The notes: generated from the letters alone by a model not told the origin. A DNA stretch of 15,917 bases from Veillonella parvula (GCA_947096075.1 CAMUQE010000032.1:1-15917), one strand, 5' to 3'. Shown: positions 7,093-13,492, counted from the stretch's first letter. A program made the numbers and translations.

Positions 7093-7171
7093 TACAGTTT
7101 AACTGTAACTTTCACAAGACCTATAAAGTGTAAATCTCATCTGTATTTATACCGTTATATAAATACAGTTT
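7091..7171. repeat. Two palindromes sharing AATACAGTTT upstream of thrS
   Basis: A 15-nt palindrome TACAGTT-T-AACTGTA (7093-7107) abuts the thrS -35 element. A second, perfect 11-bp inverted repeat lies at 7141-7151 and 7158-7168 around a 6-nt spacer (CCGTTA). The 10-mer AATACAGTTT occurs in both (7091-7100 and 7162-7171). These look like operator sites or a structured 3' end; neither role is proven. Confidence 0.6.
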
Positions 7172-7173
7172 TG

Positions 7174-7208
7174 AAAAGAAAACAGCCCGAGAATAATCTC
7201 GAGCTGTT
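7174..7208 (-). terminator. Terminator of the secreted-protein gene
   Basis: On the minus strand AACAGC (7208-7203) and CGAGA (7201-7197) pair with TCTCG (7192-7188) and GCTGTT (7186-7181), with one mismatch and a 4-nt loop. The tail TTCTTTTC follows. It lies about 100 nt after the stop codon at 7310, with a further hairpin in between. Confidence 0.8.
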
Positions 7209-7253
7209 TATGATATACGTTATTCTTCGTTATAATATGATGTCTACTTTATA

Positions 7254-7297
7254 GTATGTTGTATGATGATGTATTACATACAGCATATACGACATAC
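7254..7297 (-). repeat. Long imperfect inverted repeat just after the secreted-protein gene
   Basis: The outer 6 bp (GTATGT/ACATAC) are followed by a mismatch, 4 more bp, an internal loop and further short pairing, giving about 16-17 bp in 44 nt. It begins 13 nt after the stop codon and has no U-tract, so it is not the terminator. It could protect the mRNA 3' end. Confidence 0.55.
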
Positions 7298-7309
7298 GTT
7301 ATTTATAAA

Positions 7310-8299
7310 TTAACGTTTGAAGTTTGTAGACAGCATAGCGCCAATAACTTTTTCCAATTTGCTAGTGGAAAGGTCTGGACCTTTGTAGAGTGTTAAGAGC
7401 ACGTCGTTAGAGTTATCTTGTTTAGATACCATCATAACACCGCTACCGCGAGCACCGTTATCATCGTAATCTTTCGCTACGATAACAAGGTTCAAATAAT
7501 GGTCCTTCATGTATGTATACACCTTGCTTGTACGCGCAGAGGAACCAATCATTTTTGCCATGCTCATACCACGGTTAAATACGATTGTATTTGCATTATG
7601 TGGATTTGCCGCTAATTGTTGCTTCTCTTCTTCATTTAGAGGCATGAGGTTTACCATGAGGGAGTCACCCATCTTGCCGCGGAACATCGCTGGCATCGTT
7701 TCGCGCACATCATCAGGAATACCTGTGTCAGCAGTCAACTTCAATTCCTTAGGCACGGTCATGTATAAAACACCCTTGCTATTGCGTCCCACCTCTGTAG
7801 TACTAAGGTCTACAGCGCTAAGCATAATGGAGTCTTTAATGGTTGCCACTTGGTTTGCCAATGGTTTTTCAGGAACCCCACGGCTCGCCAATTGTACATC
7901 GCCAGATTTAGTTTTCTTCAATGTTTCCACGTTCCAGCTTGCACCTTTTTTATCTGCATCGCTAGCTTCTGTGAAAGCATTCGCCCCATCTTTTGTGCCT
8001 ACATATACATACGTTTGAGCCGGGATGATTGTATCTGGTGCGCCAGATTTATTGAAAGCCGCACCGTATACCACATTAGGAATCACAGTAGAACCAATTT
8101 GTAAATTGTTGTTAGTTTGGCTTTCAACATCAAAATTGATATTCCCTGTAAAAGTCATATCAGGACCATGGTTGATAACAACCACATCCCCTGCTTGAGG
8201 AATGATTACAGGGCCTACAGGACCAGCCATAGCTACACCTGCCATAGATACTCCAAGGCAAGCTGTTAATAATGCACGTTTCAAAATAGATTGTTTCAT
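7310..8299 (-). CDS. Secreted protein of unknown function with Sec signal peptide
   Basis: I do not recognise a family for this 329-residue protein. The N-terminus is a classic type I signal peptide: basic MKQSILKR, a hydrophobic core and an AMA cleavage site after residue 25. The mature part starts GPVGPVIIPQAGDVVVINHG. It has no cysteines and no further membrane helix, so export to the periplasm or cell surface is expected. The rest alternates polar and beta-prone stretches (TIIPAQTYVYVGTKDG, KGVLYMTVPKELKL, LNLVIVAKDYDDNGARGSGVMMVSKQ, DVLLTLYKG). This suggests a mixed alpha/beta soluble protein with a conserved-looking C-terminal third. The ribosome site is weak (GAGAG about 8 nt before the ATG). 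It is likely monocistronic, or read through from the DUF4911 gene, and ends at a terminator before thrS. A lineage-specific protein is my inference. Confidence 0.85.
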   Translation of the reverse strand: MKQSILKRALLTACLGVSMAGVAMAGPVGPVIIPQAGDVVVINHGPDMTFTGNINFDVESQTNNNLQIGSTVIPNVVYGAAFNKSGAPDTIIPAQTYVYVGTKDGANAFTEASDADKKGASWNVETLKKTKSGDVQLASRGVPEKPLANQVATIKDSIMLSAVDLSTTEVGRNSKGVLYMTVPKELKLTADTGIPDDVRETMPAMFRGKMGDSLMVNLMPLNEEEKQQLAANPHNANTIVFNRGMSMAKMIGSSARTSKVYTYMKDHYLNLVIVAKDYDDNGARGSGVMMVSKQDNSNDVLLTLYKGPDLSTSKLEKVIGAMLSTNFKR

Positions 8300-8354
8300 A
8301 GATATACTCTCATTTCTCTACAATTTGTATACATTTGATGTAATTGTAAATCTA

Positions 8355-8390
8355 GTATAGTAATTAATATAGCAATTAATATAGCAATTA
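8355..8390. repeat. Three 12-bp tandem repeats upstream of the secreted-protein gene
   Basis: ATATAGCAATTA occurs twice without change (8367-8378, 8379-8390) and a third copy at 8355-8366 differs at two positions. The repeats lie 56-91 bp upstream of the start codon of the secreted protein, on the side where its promoter must be. TATACT on the minus strand (8359-8354) at the edge of the array is a possible -10 element without a good -35. Confidence 0.8.
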
Positions 8391-8424
8391 AATTCCCTCA
8401 TACGATTTACAATCAAAATTATAC

Positions 8425-8700
8425 TTAACCTTCTATAGTGACATAGTCGGATAAGCTACTTAATACTTCAAGCGCCAAGGGCCGTGTAGATGGTGTGCAG
8501 CGCAACATGCAGCGCCCACTCGCATCTACAGAGGTCATAACACCTAAATATTCATAGCCTTCAATGATGCGATTGATGAAATTCGTATGCTTAGGATCAA
8601 TGTGAAAGTACACATACTCTTCTTCTCCAGAGGTGGTTAAGTCGGGTACATCTGGAAATGCACCGATTGATTTACTCGGTTCTAAAACTGTACCGCTCAT
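8425..8700 (-). CDS. DUF4911 domain protein
   Basis: A 91-residue soluble protein. The core EEYVYFHIDPKHTNFINRII followed by EGYEYLGVMTSVD and RPLALEVL is what I know as DUF4911, a short uncharacterised domain found in Negativicutes and Clostridia, often near a U32 peptidase gene. About 28 N-terminal residues precede the core and look disordered. The start is supported by AAGGAGGG about 7 nt before the ATG. The gene follows the U32 gene by 146 nt on the same strand with no clear terminator between, so co-transcription is possible. A weak promoter in the gap cannot be excluded. The fold of such short domains suggests ligand or RNA binding, but the function is unknown. No terminator follows before the 12-bp repeats. 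Confidence 0.8.
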   Translation of the reverse strand: MSGTVLEPSKSIGAFPDVPDLTTSGEEEYVYFHIDPKHTNFINRIIEGYEYLGVMTSVDASGRCMLRCTPSTRPLALEVLSSLSDYVTIEG

Positions 8701-8846
8701 AAAACGCCCTCCTTCATATCATCAATTACAATTTATAAACTAGACCAAAATGACTATCTTGTATAGCTACAATAGGGTCACTACCATTTTCAAAATAGTA
8801 TCTATCGTTTAACCTTTACTTAGTCTTCGATATTTGTTTATTTTAA

Positions 8847-10091
8847 CTATTCGTCTTCTTTTGGTTTGCACTCACGACGCATCATGGAGTACGGTTCAAG
8901 TGGAGTATCCATATAGATGCGAACTTTCATTTGTGCATGAGGTGCTACATCGATTGGATTGCCATCTTCATCTGTCATTTTTTCGATAACCGTTTCAACG
9001 AGTTCGCCTTTTGGTTGGCAGAATTCTACCTTATCACCCACCTTGAAGTTATTTCGTTGTTCAAGATCAACGTATTTTTCTTCTTCGTTGTAGCCCATAA
9101 CTAAACCGATGAAGTCATGGCTCTGAGTATTCGTAGACTTACCATAGTTTTGAGCCGTTTCATCAGGACGACCTTCTGCAAAGCCATCTGTGTAAGGACG
9201 ATGGGAAATCTTTTCTAATTCTGCAAGCCATTCAGGACGAACATACCAGTCTTTGCCTTCTTTAAGGTATGCATCGATAGCTGTGCGATACACCTTAGCT
9301 ACTGTTGCACAGTAGTGAACGGATTTCATACGACCTTCGATTTTAAGGCTATCAATACCAGCTTCATATAGATCTGGAATGCGGTGAATTAAGCACAAGT
9401 CTTTAGAGTTAAAGATATACGTACCATGTTCATCTTCTTCAATAGGATAATATTCACCAGGTCGATTCGATTCAACAAGAGAATACTTCCAACGGCAAGA
9501 TTGGGAACATTGACCACGGTTCGCATCACGGTTGCCTGTCATGTAGTTAGACAAGAGGCATCGACCGGAGTAAGAAATACACATAGAACCATGTACAAAG
9601 GACTCAATTTCAATATCTACATTGTCCTTCATTTCTTTAAGGTCCGCCAAAGATACTTCACGAGCTGCTACAACACGTGTGGCACCAAGCTCTTTCCACA
9701 TTTGAACTGTATGCCAATTCGTAGTAGAAGCTTGTGTACTTACGTGAAGCTCTAAACCCGGAGCTACGCGCTTAGCAAGGCTGAAAATTCCCATATCTGC
9801 AACGATGATAGCATCAATACCGATACTTTCAAGGAATTTCAAATAGTCTTCTAAACCTTCAAAGTCCTCGTTGTGAGGAATGATATTACATGTAACATGA
9901 ATCTTTTTACCATGCGCATGTACAAATTCTACAGCTTCCTTTAATTCCTCATCAGAGAAATTAGAGTTACCTGCGCGCAAGCCAAAACGTTTACCTGCGC
10001 AATATACGGCATCCGCACCATAGCGAATAGCCATTTTAAGCTTGTCCATATTACCTGCAGGACAAAGCAATTCCATAAAATGTTCTGCCAT
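8847..10091 (-). CDS. trhP: U32 family protein, TrhP-like tRNA wobble-uridine hydroxylation factor
   Basis: Although named peptidase U32, this branch (E. coli YegQ/TrhP, B. subtilis YrrO) makes 5-hydroxyuridine at position 34 of tRNAs, using prephenate and an iron-sulfur cluster. The 414-residue length matches YrrO (about 422). The family signature ESFVHGSMCISYSGRCLLS is at 163-181. Cysteines C171, C178, C195 and C199 have the spacing expected of the cluster ligands. An N-terminal TIM-barrel-like part (ELLCPAGNMDKLKMAIRYGADAVY) precedes it, and a beta-rich C-terminal domain follows after about 325. The ATG at 10091 was chosen because it overlaps the trmR stop as TAATG, suggesting translational coupling; a GTG at 10112 is a less likely alternative. 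B. subtilis has two such genes in a row; here there is one. It acts just before TrmR in the pathway. Confidence 0.9.
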   Translation of the reverse strand: MAEHFMELLCPAGNMDKLKMAIRYGADAVYCAGKRFGLRAGNSNFSDEELKEAVEFVHAHGKKIHVTCNIIPHNEDFEGLEDYLKFLESIGIDAIIVADMGIFSLAKRVAPGLELHVSTQASTTNWHTVQMWKELGATRVVAAREVSLADLKEMKDNVDIEIESFVHGSMCISYSGRCLLSNYMTGNRDANRGQCSQSCRWKYSLVESNRPGEYYPIEEDEHGTYIFNSKDLCLIHRIPDLYEAGIDSLKIEGRMKSVHYCATVAKVYRTAIDAYLKEGKDWYVRPEWLAELEKISHRPYTDGFAEGRPDETAQNYGKSTNTQSHDFIGLVMGYNEEEKYVDLEQRNNFKVGDKVEFCQPKGELVETVIEKMTDEDGNPIDVAPHAQMKVRIYMDTPLEPYSMMRRECKPKEDE

Positions 10092-10699
10092 TATTTGTTG
10101 TGCCCTTTCCACACACTCACACTCATACCATCACCCATGGGATAAATGGTGGTGTTAAACAACTCTTTATTTTCAACATATGTTAAGTATTCTTGTAACC
10201 GTTTTACGATAGTTTTGAACCGTTTTGGCGGTTCCTTATCGCCCCTTACATAGCCTCTAAAGAGTACATTATCTGCAAGAATGACGCCCCCTTCTTTCAC
10301 ATGTGGCAGAATAAGTTCAAGTTGTTTTAAATATTGCCCCTTTGGTCCATCTAAAAACACTAGATCGTATTCGCCTGTGAGTTCCGTTAAGACTTGAGAC
10401 GCATCGCCTTTCAGCAATGTAATTTTATCGGTATAATCGGATTGGTTAATATAGTATTTTGCCATTTCATAGCGCACATCATCCAATTCAATGGAGGTAA
10501 TATGCCCTTCCTCTTCGTCGAGTAATGGTGCCATCAACAAAGCGGAGTAACCAATGGCTGTGCCCACCTCTAACACAGAGGTGGGCCGGTATAAACCTAT
10601 TAATTCTTCAAATAGATGAACCTCAGATTCTCGTAAAATCGGCACATCATTAATCATCGCGTAAATACGCTGTTCATTTAAAATATCATTTAATATCAT
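10091..10699 (-). CDS. trmR: tRNA 5-hydroxyuridine methyltransferase TrmR
   Basis: A 202-residue class I SAM-dependent O-methyltransferase, the orthologue by order and sequence of B. subtilis YrrM/TrmR. TrmR converts 5-hydroxyuridine-34 to 5-methoxyuridine in tRNAs. Motif I EVGTAIGYSALLMA (44-57) binds SAM. E71 after ITSI is the ribose-binding acidic residue. D117 (FLDGPKG), D143 and N144 (LADNVLF) fit the divalent-metal site of this family. Its stop overlaps the start of the U32 gene, which makes the ho5U precursor, so the two work in sequence. The gene begins 23 nt after mltG. The only ribosome site, AGGAG (10719-10715), is 15 nt from the ATG, and no in-frame alternative start lies between because of a TAA; initiation may be inefficient. 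Confidence 0.92.
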   Translation of the reverse strand: MILNDILNEQRIYAMINDVPILRESEVHLFEELIGLYRPTSVLEVGTAIGYSALLMAPLLDEEEGHITSIELDDVRYEMAKYYINQSDYTDKITLLKGDASQVLTELTGEYDLVFLDGPKGQYLKQLELILPHVKEGGVILADNVLFRGYVRGDKEPPKRFKTIVKRLQEYLTYVENKELFNTTIYPMGDGMSVSVWKGHNK

Positions 10700-10722
10700 G
10701 AAAGTAGATTAAATCTCCTACA

Positions 10723-12156
10723 TTATCTATTGTTAGTACCACTAGGAACTACCAACGTAGAGCGTTCAGCCGGATATGCAGATTCTACCTGAATTTGTGG
10801 TACTTGTTGTGCATTAGGAATAACGTTCTGCATTGATTCAGGTACAGGTGTCATCGTTGGTACATACGTATTGGTATTTGTATTATTTCCATAGGATGGA
10901 GCAGTTGGCGTAACTTGCGTCGATGATTGATTTTGTGTTGAACCTGGTACAGGATCTGGGATCTCAGCCGCTAGAACTGTAGTTGGTGTGTATTTATAAC
11001 TAGGTTCTACATCAACATATTGAGAATCTGCTTCCACTGCTTCTGCAGAACTATAATTATAATTAGGCTCTGTAGTCGCTACTGCTACGTCATAGTTAGG
11101 ACCAGCTTGTGCAGCTATTTCAGTATTAGCAGAAGAATTTTTTACTGTGTCAGCGCCATAAATTTTATTAACCGCTGCTAAATGTTCTTCGTATGATTTA
11201 GAGAAGTGATTATGCCCCTCTTTATCTGCTACGAAGTATAAATAATCTGTATTTTCAGAGTGTAATACTGCATCTAAAGCTTTTTTACCAGGGTTTGCAA
11301 TTGGTCCTGGTGGTAAACCTTTAGATACATATGTATTATATGGGCTTTGCAATTGTGTATCACCAATCGTTACATTTTCCTTTGCATAACCAAGTACATA
11401 GGAAATAGTCGCATCAGATTGCAATGGAATACCATGAGCTAGACGCTTTTTAAACACCCCTGCAATGGTTGGACGGTCTGCATCAAATAACGACTCTCGT
11501 TCAACGATAGACGCCAAGGTTACAAAGTCATGAATACTCATATGTTGAGCTTGAATTTGTTTCTTCACAGCTGGTGTGAGATAACGATTCATTTCATCAG
11601 CCATCATTTGAATAACATCACGAGGTGTAGCCCCTACGGGGATTTCATACGTACTTGGGAACAAGAAGCCTTCTACAGGATATGTAGCAGGTTTTGTGCC
11701 TTTCATGTATGGGTATGGTACATAAGTTTTAGCTTCAGCCAAGAAGTCCTTCGCCTTCATGATTTGATTCTTTTCAAGAACGATAGCGATATCCCCAACT
11801 GTATAGCCTTCAGGAATTGTAACACGAATAGATTCTACATGACCTTCTTGTAACAAAGAAATGAGTTCGTGCACAGTTACCTTATTAGGTATTTGATAAT
11901 GGCCAGTTTGAAGCTTATCATTGGTACCACTCAAGTATAACCAAAGCTTAAAGCCTTGAGTTGAGCGAATAAGCCCCCTTTCAAAAAGCATATCTGCAAT
12001 TTCAGTACCGGTTTGACCTTTTTCTATAACGACTACTTGTGTTCCATCATCTTGAGCAAAGGTATTCGGTACAAAGTACAATGCACCAAGGCCTCCACCA
12101 ATAATTAATATACCTACAATAACTAGGATCAAAATATATCTTAAGGCTTTTCTCAC
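10723..12156 (-). CDS. mltG: Endolytic murein transglycosylase MltG with long C-terminal tail
   Basis: MltG (YceG family) cleaves nascent peptidoglycan strands at the cytoplasmic membrane. The protein has 477 residues against about 340-380 usual. A single N-terminal membrane helix (about 6-29) is followed by a LysM-like region (VVVIEKGQTGTEIADMLFERGLI) and the catalytic domain. The domain includes PEGYTVGDIA, EGFLFPSTYEIP and LASIVERES, with E219 as the expected catalytic glutamate, then LPPGPIANPG and the end near NKIYG (residue 334). Residues 335-477 form a low-complexity tail rich in Asn, Thr, Ser, Pro, Gln and Val, which is unusual. The start is GTG at 12156, with AAAGGA about 10 nt upstream. 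It has its own promoter downstream of the DUF1292 terminator and leads trmR and the U32 gene. Confidence 0.94.
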   Translation of the reverse strand: MRKALRYILILVIVGILIIGGGLGALYFVPNTFAQDDGTQVVVIEKGQTGTEIADMLFERGLIRSTQGFKLWLYLSGTNDKLQTGHYQIPNKVTVHELISLLQEGHVESIRVTIPEGYTVGDIAIVLEKNQIMKAKDFLAEAKTYVPYPYMKGTKPATYPVEGFLFPSTYEIPVGATPRDVIQMMADEMNRYLTPAVKKQIQAQHMSIHDFVTLASIVERESLFDADRPTIAGVFKKRLAHGIPLQSDATISYVLGYAKENVTIGDTQLQSPYNTYVSKGLPPGPIANPGKKALDAVLHSENTDYLYFVADKEGHNHFSKSYEEHLAAVNKIYGADTVKNSSANTEIAAQAGPNYDVAVATTEPNYNYSSAEAVEADSQYVDVEPSYKYTPTTVLAAEIPDPVPGSTQNQSSTQVTPTAPSYGNNTNTNTYVPTMTPVPESMQNVIPNAQQVPQIQVESAYPAERSTLVVPSGTNNR

Positions 12157-12197
12157 GTTGTTGAGTTCCTTTCTGTAACATAACAGTATATCAATTC

Positions 12198-12206
12198 ATT
12201 ATACCA
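12198..12206 (-). promoter_or_regulatory. Extended -10 promoter of mltG
   Basis: On the minus strand TGGTATAAT (12206?-12198, the hexamer at 12203-12198) matches an extended -10 element. No good -35 lies 17 nt upstream. The start would be near 12190, about 34 nt before the GTG start codon. The terminator before it makes a promoter here necessary unless there is read-through. Confidence 0.6.
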
Positions 12207-12293
12207 TAAACTCTATATTTCCCCTATATAAAAGGGCAATGATTACGCTTATTACATTTTATGCAATATATTAATTTTGTGAATTTGTTATGC

Positions 12294-12395
12294 CTTTAGC
12301 ATAAATGAAGTCTCGTCTTTGTACAACAATGATAATGTATAACAAAATAAAAATAGCGCATTGTCCACTGACAATACGCTAAATTTATGCTAAAG
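12294..12395. repeat. 13-bp inverted repeat enclosing the DUF1292 terminator
   Basis: CTTTAGCATAAAT (12294-12306) and its exact reverse complement (12383-12395) enclose the terminator hairpin. The right arm starts 5 nt after the DUF1292 stop codon. A transcript that reads through could fold the two arms together over the terminator. Confidence 0.8.
12345..12381 (-). terminator. Terminator after the DUF1292 gene
   Basis: On the minus strand a 12-bp stem (12381-12370 with 12365-12354, one U-G pair) closes a 4-nt loop (AGTG) and is followed by TTTTTATTT. It ends the ireB-ruvX-DUF1292 transcript 18 nt after the last stop codon. Confidence 0.92.
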
Positions 12396-12399
12396 ACGA

Positions 12400-12696
12400 T
12401 TATTCGTCTTCATCCATGTCTTCATACAATTTTACTAGAGTTTCAAAGTTTTCATCTTCTTCATCCAAAGGTACGTATTCTTCTACGCCTTCTTCGTTTG
12501 TTTCGATGCGAGCCAAGATCATGTATGTGTCATCCTGACCTTCATGATCAGCATCTTCATCTTGTACATGCACAAGAACGGCATACTCTTGACCTTCATG
12601 ACTCAAGATAACATCTTCTGTGAAGTATTGTTTATTACCATGTTCGTCTTCAAATTCCAAATAATACACTTCACCTTCAAAATTTTGGTCAACCAT
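12400..12696 (-). CDS. DUF1292 protein (YrzB family)
   Basis: A 98-residue, very acidic soluble protein; Asp and Glu make up about a third of the residues. The start MVDQNFEGEVYYLEFEDEHG and the middle EYAVLVHVQDED...TYMILARI...VEEYVPLDEEDENFETLVKLYED match DUF1292, the family of B. subtilis YrzB. Its function is unknown. It keeps the family position after ruvX in the alaS-ireB-ruvX cluster. AAGGAGGG sits 6-7 nt before the ATG. The gap to ruvX is 25 nt, so the two are co-transcribed, and a strong terminator follows. The charge suggests protein-protein contacts or nucleic acid mimicry, but that is only a guess from composition. Confidence 0.88.
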   Translation of the reverse strand: MVDQNFEGEVYYLEFEDEHGNKQYFTEDVILSHEGQEYAVLVHVQDEDADHEGQDDTYMILARIETNEEGVEEYVPLDEEDENFETLVKLYEDMDEDE

Positions 12697-12721
12697 TAAA
12701 AACCCTCCTTAAAGAAAATAC

Positions 12722-13141
12722 TTATTTATTAAACTGCAAGCGATCTAAATATCCTTGTAAAATTACAACCGCTGCCATTTTATCGATAACAGATTTACGC
12801 TTTTTACGGCTCACGTCAGCCGCAATGAGTTGACGTTCAGCCATAACAGTAGATAACCGCTCATCCCAATATGTAACAGGTAAATCGATGACTTCCTTCA
12901 TCTTTACAACAAATTCTTCAGTCTTTTCAGCCCGTTCACCTTTTGTACCATTCATATTTTTCGGCATACCTACCACAAGTTCATGTACTTCATATTCAGA
13001 AATGAGTTCTTGTAAGCGATTAAAGTCTTTTTCTAGAGATGTTCTACGAATGGTTTCAATACCTTGTGCTGTCATGAGCAGTGCATCGCTACAGGCAATA
13101 CCAATAGTACGGCTGCCTACATCTAATGACATAATTCTCAT
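12722..13141 (-). CDS. ruvX: RuvX/YqgF family Holliday junction resolvase-like nuclease
   Basis: A 139-residue protein of the usual size (about 138). The RNase H-like fold motifs are MRIMSLDVGSRTIGIACSD (catalytic Asp in the first strand), VVGMPKNMNGTKGERAEKTEEFV, YWDERLSTVMAERQL and DKMAAVVILQGYLD. The family is linked to 16S rRNA 5' maturation in E. coli (YqgF) and shows resolvase activity in other bacteria, so its main role may be in rRNA processing. Its ATG overlaps the ireB stop as TAATG, suggesting coupled translation. It is the middle gene of ireB-ruvX-DUF1292. All conserved acidic positions appear intact (D7, E94 and D120 by my count). Confidence 0.95.
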   Translation of the reverse strand: MRIMSLDVGSRTIGIACSDALLMTAQGIETIRRTSLEKDFNRLQELISEYEVHELVVGMPKNMNGTKGERAEKTEEFVVKMKEVIDLPVTYWDERLSTVMAERQLIAADVSRKKRKSVIDKMAAVVILQGYLDRLQFNK

Positions 13142-13401
13142 TATAGTTGTTTAGCCTTTGCGTATTCTTTCAACAATTCTTCAATCAAGTCATCACGCTC
13201 TAAACGACGGATATCGGAACGCGCATTATTATAACTTGTTATGTACGCAGGGTCTCCAGAGATTAGATACCCTAAGATTTGATTGATTGGATTGTAACCT
13301 TTTTCTTGAATAGATTGATAAACGCGAGTGAGCACCTCTTCAGCGGTCATCGGTTCATCGTCTACTTTACGGAATAACATGGTTTCATCTGAAACTTTCA
13401 T
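13141..13401 (-). CDS. ireB: IreB (UPF0297 family) regulatory phosphoprotein
   Basis: An 86-residue member of the UPF0297/DUF965 family; Enterococcus faecalis IreB has 89. In E. faecalis it is a dimeric substrate of the PASTA Ser/Thr kinase IreK and dampens cephalosporin resistance. The core EKGYNPINQILGYLISGDPAY followed by YNNARSDIRRLERDDLIEELL is highly conserved. The N-terminus MKVSDETMLF aligns with the E. faecalis TDETVRF region, giving S4 and T7 at the phosphosite positions (from memory of the family). The start was chosen because AAAGGAGGG lies about 6 nt before this ATG; an in-frame extension to 13437 would include the ribosome site and is rejected. It overlaps ruvX by TAATG and has its own promoter after alaS. 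Confidence 0.93.
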   Translation of the reverse strand: MKVSDETMLFRKVDDEPMTAEEVLTRVYQSIQEKGYNPINQILGYLISGDPAYITSYNNARSDIRRLERDDLIEELLKEYAKAKQL

Positions 13402-13428
13402 CGTATCCCTCCTTTTTATTACATCGCT

Positions 13429-13454
13429 AGGTCTCACTGGTAAAAGTGAAACCT
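13429..13454 (-). promoter_or_regulatory. 5' UTR hairpin of ireB
   Basis: On the minus strand AGGTTTCAC (13454-13446) pairs with GTGAGACCT (13437-13429) through 9 bp (one U-G) around an 8-nt loop. It lies within the first 10-35 nt of the predicted ireB transcript and is not followed by a U-tract, so it is not a terminator. It could stabilise the mRNA 5' end. Confidence 0.55.
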
Positions 13455-13462
13455 CGCCTACT

Positions 13463-13492
13463 ATTATACTCGAATTAAAGGTACATCGTCAG
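13463..13492 (-). promoter_or_regulatory. Promoter of ireB-ruvX-DUF1292
   Basis: On the minus strand CTGACG (13492-13487) is followed after 18 nt by a perfect TATAAT (13468-13463). The start would be near 13456, leaving a UTR of about 55 nt. I see no convincing terminator between alaS and this site, only an AT-only 7-bp hairpin just after the alaS stop codon, so read-through from alaS is likely. Confidence 0.65.

Noticed and set aside
7509..8018. 169-codon plus-strand reading frame opposite the secreted-protein gene
   Set aside because: It is antisense to a gene with a clear signal peptide, has no ribosome site and shows no protein-like family features.
8258..8269. Lipobox LTAC in the signal peptide of the secreted protein
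   Set aside because: Only about five hydrophobic residues precede the Cys, too short for a lipoprotein signal, and a normal AMA cleavage site follows at residue 25.
8355..8390. Tandem repeats as a CRISPR array
   Set aside because: The repeats are 12 bp, directly adjacent and without spacers, and no cas gene is present.
10092..10112. GTG start of the U32 protein 7 codons upstream
   Set aside because: The TAATG overlap with trmR gives a better ATG; the extra residues are not part of the family. It cannot be fully excluded.
13402..13437. 12-codon extension of ireB
   Set aside because: It overlaps the AAAGGAGGG ribosome site and part of the 5' hairpin; the family start is MKVSDET.
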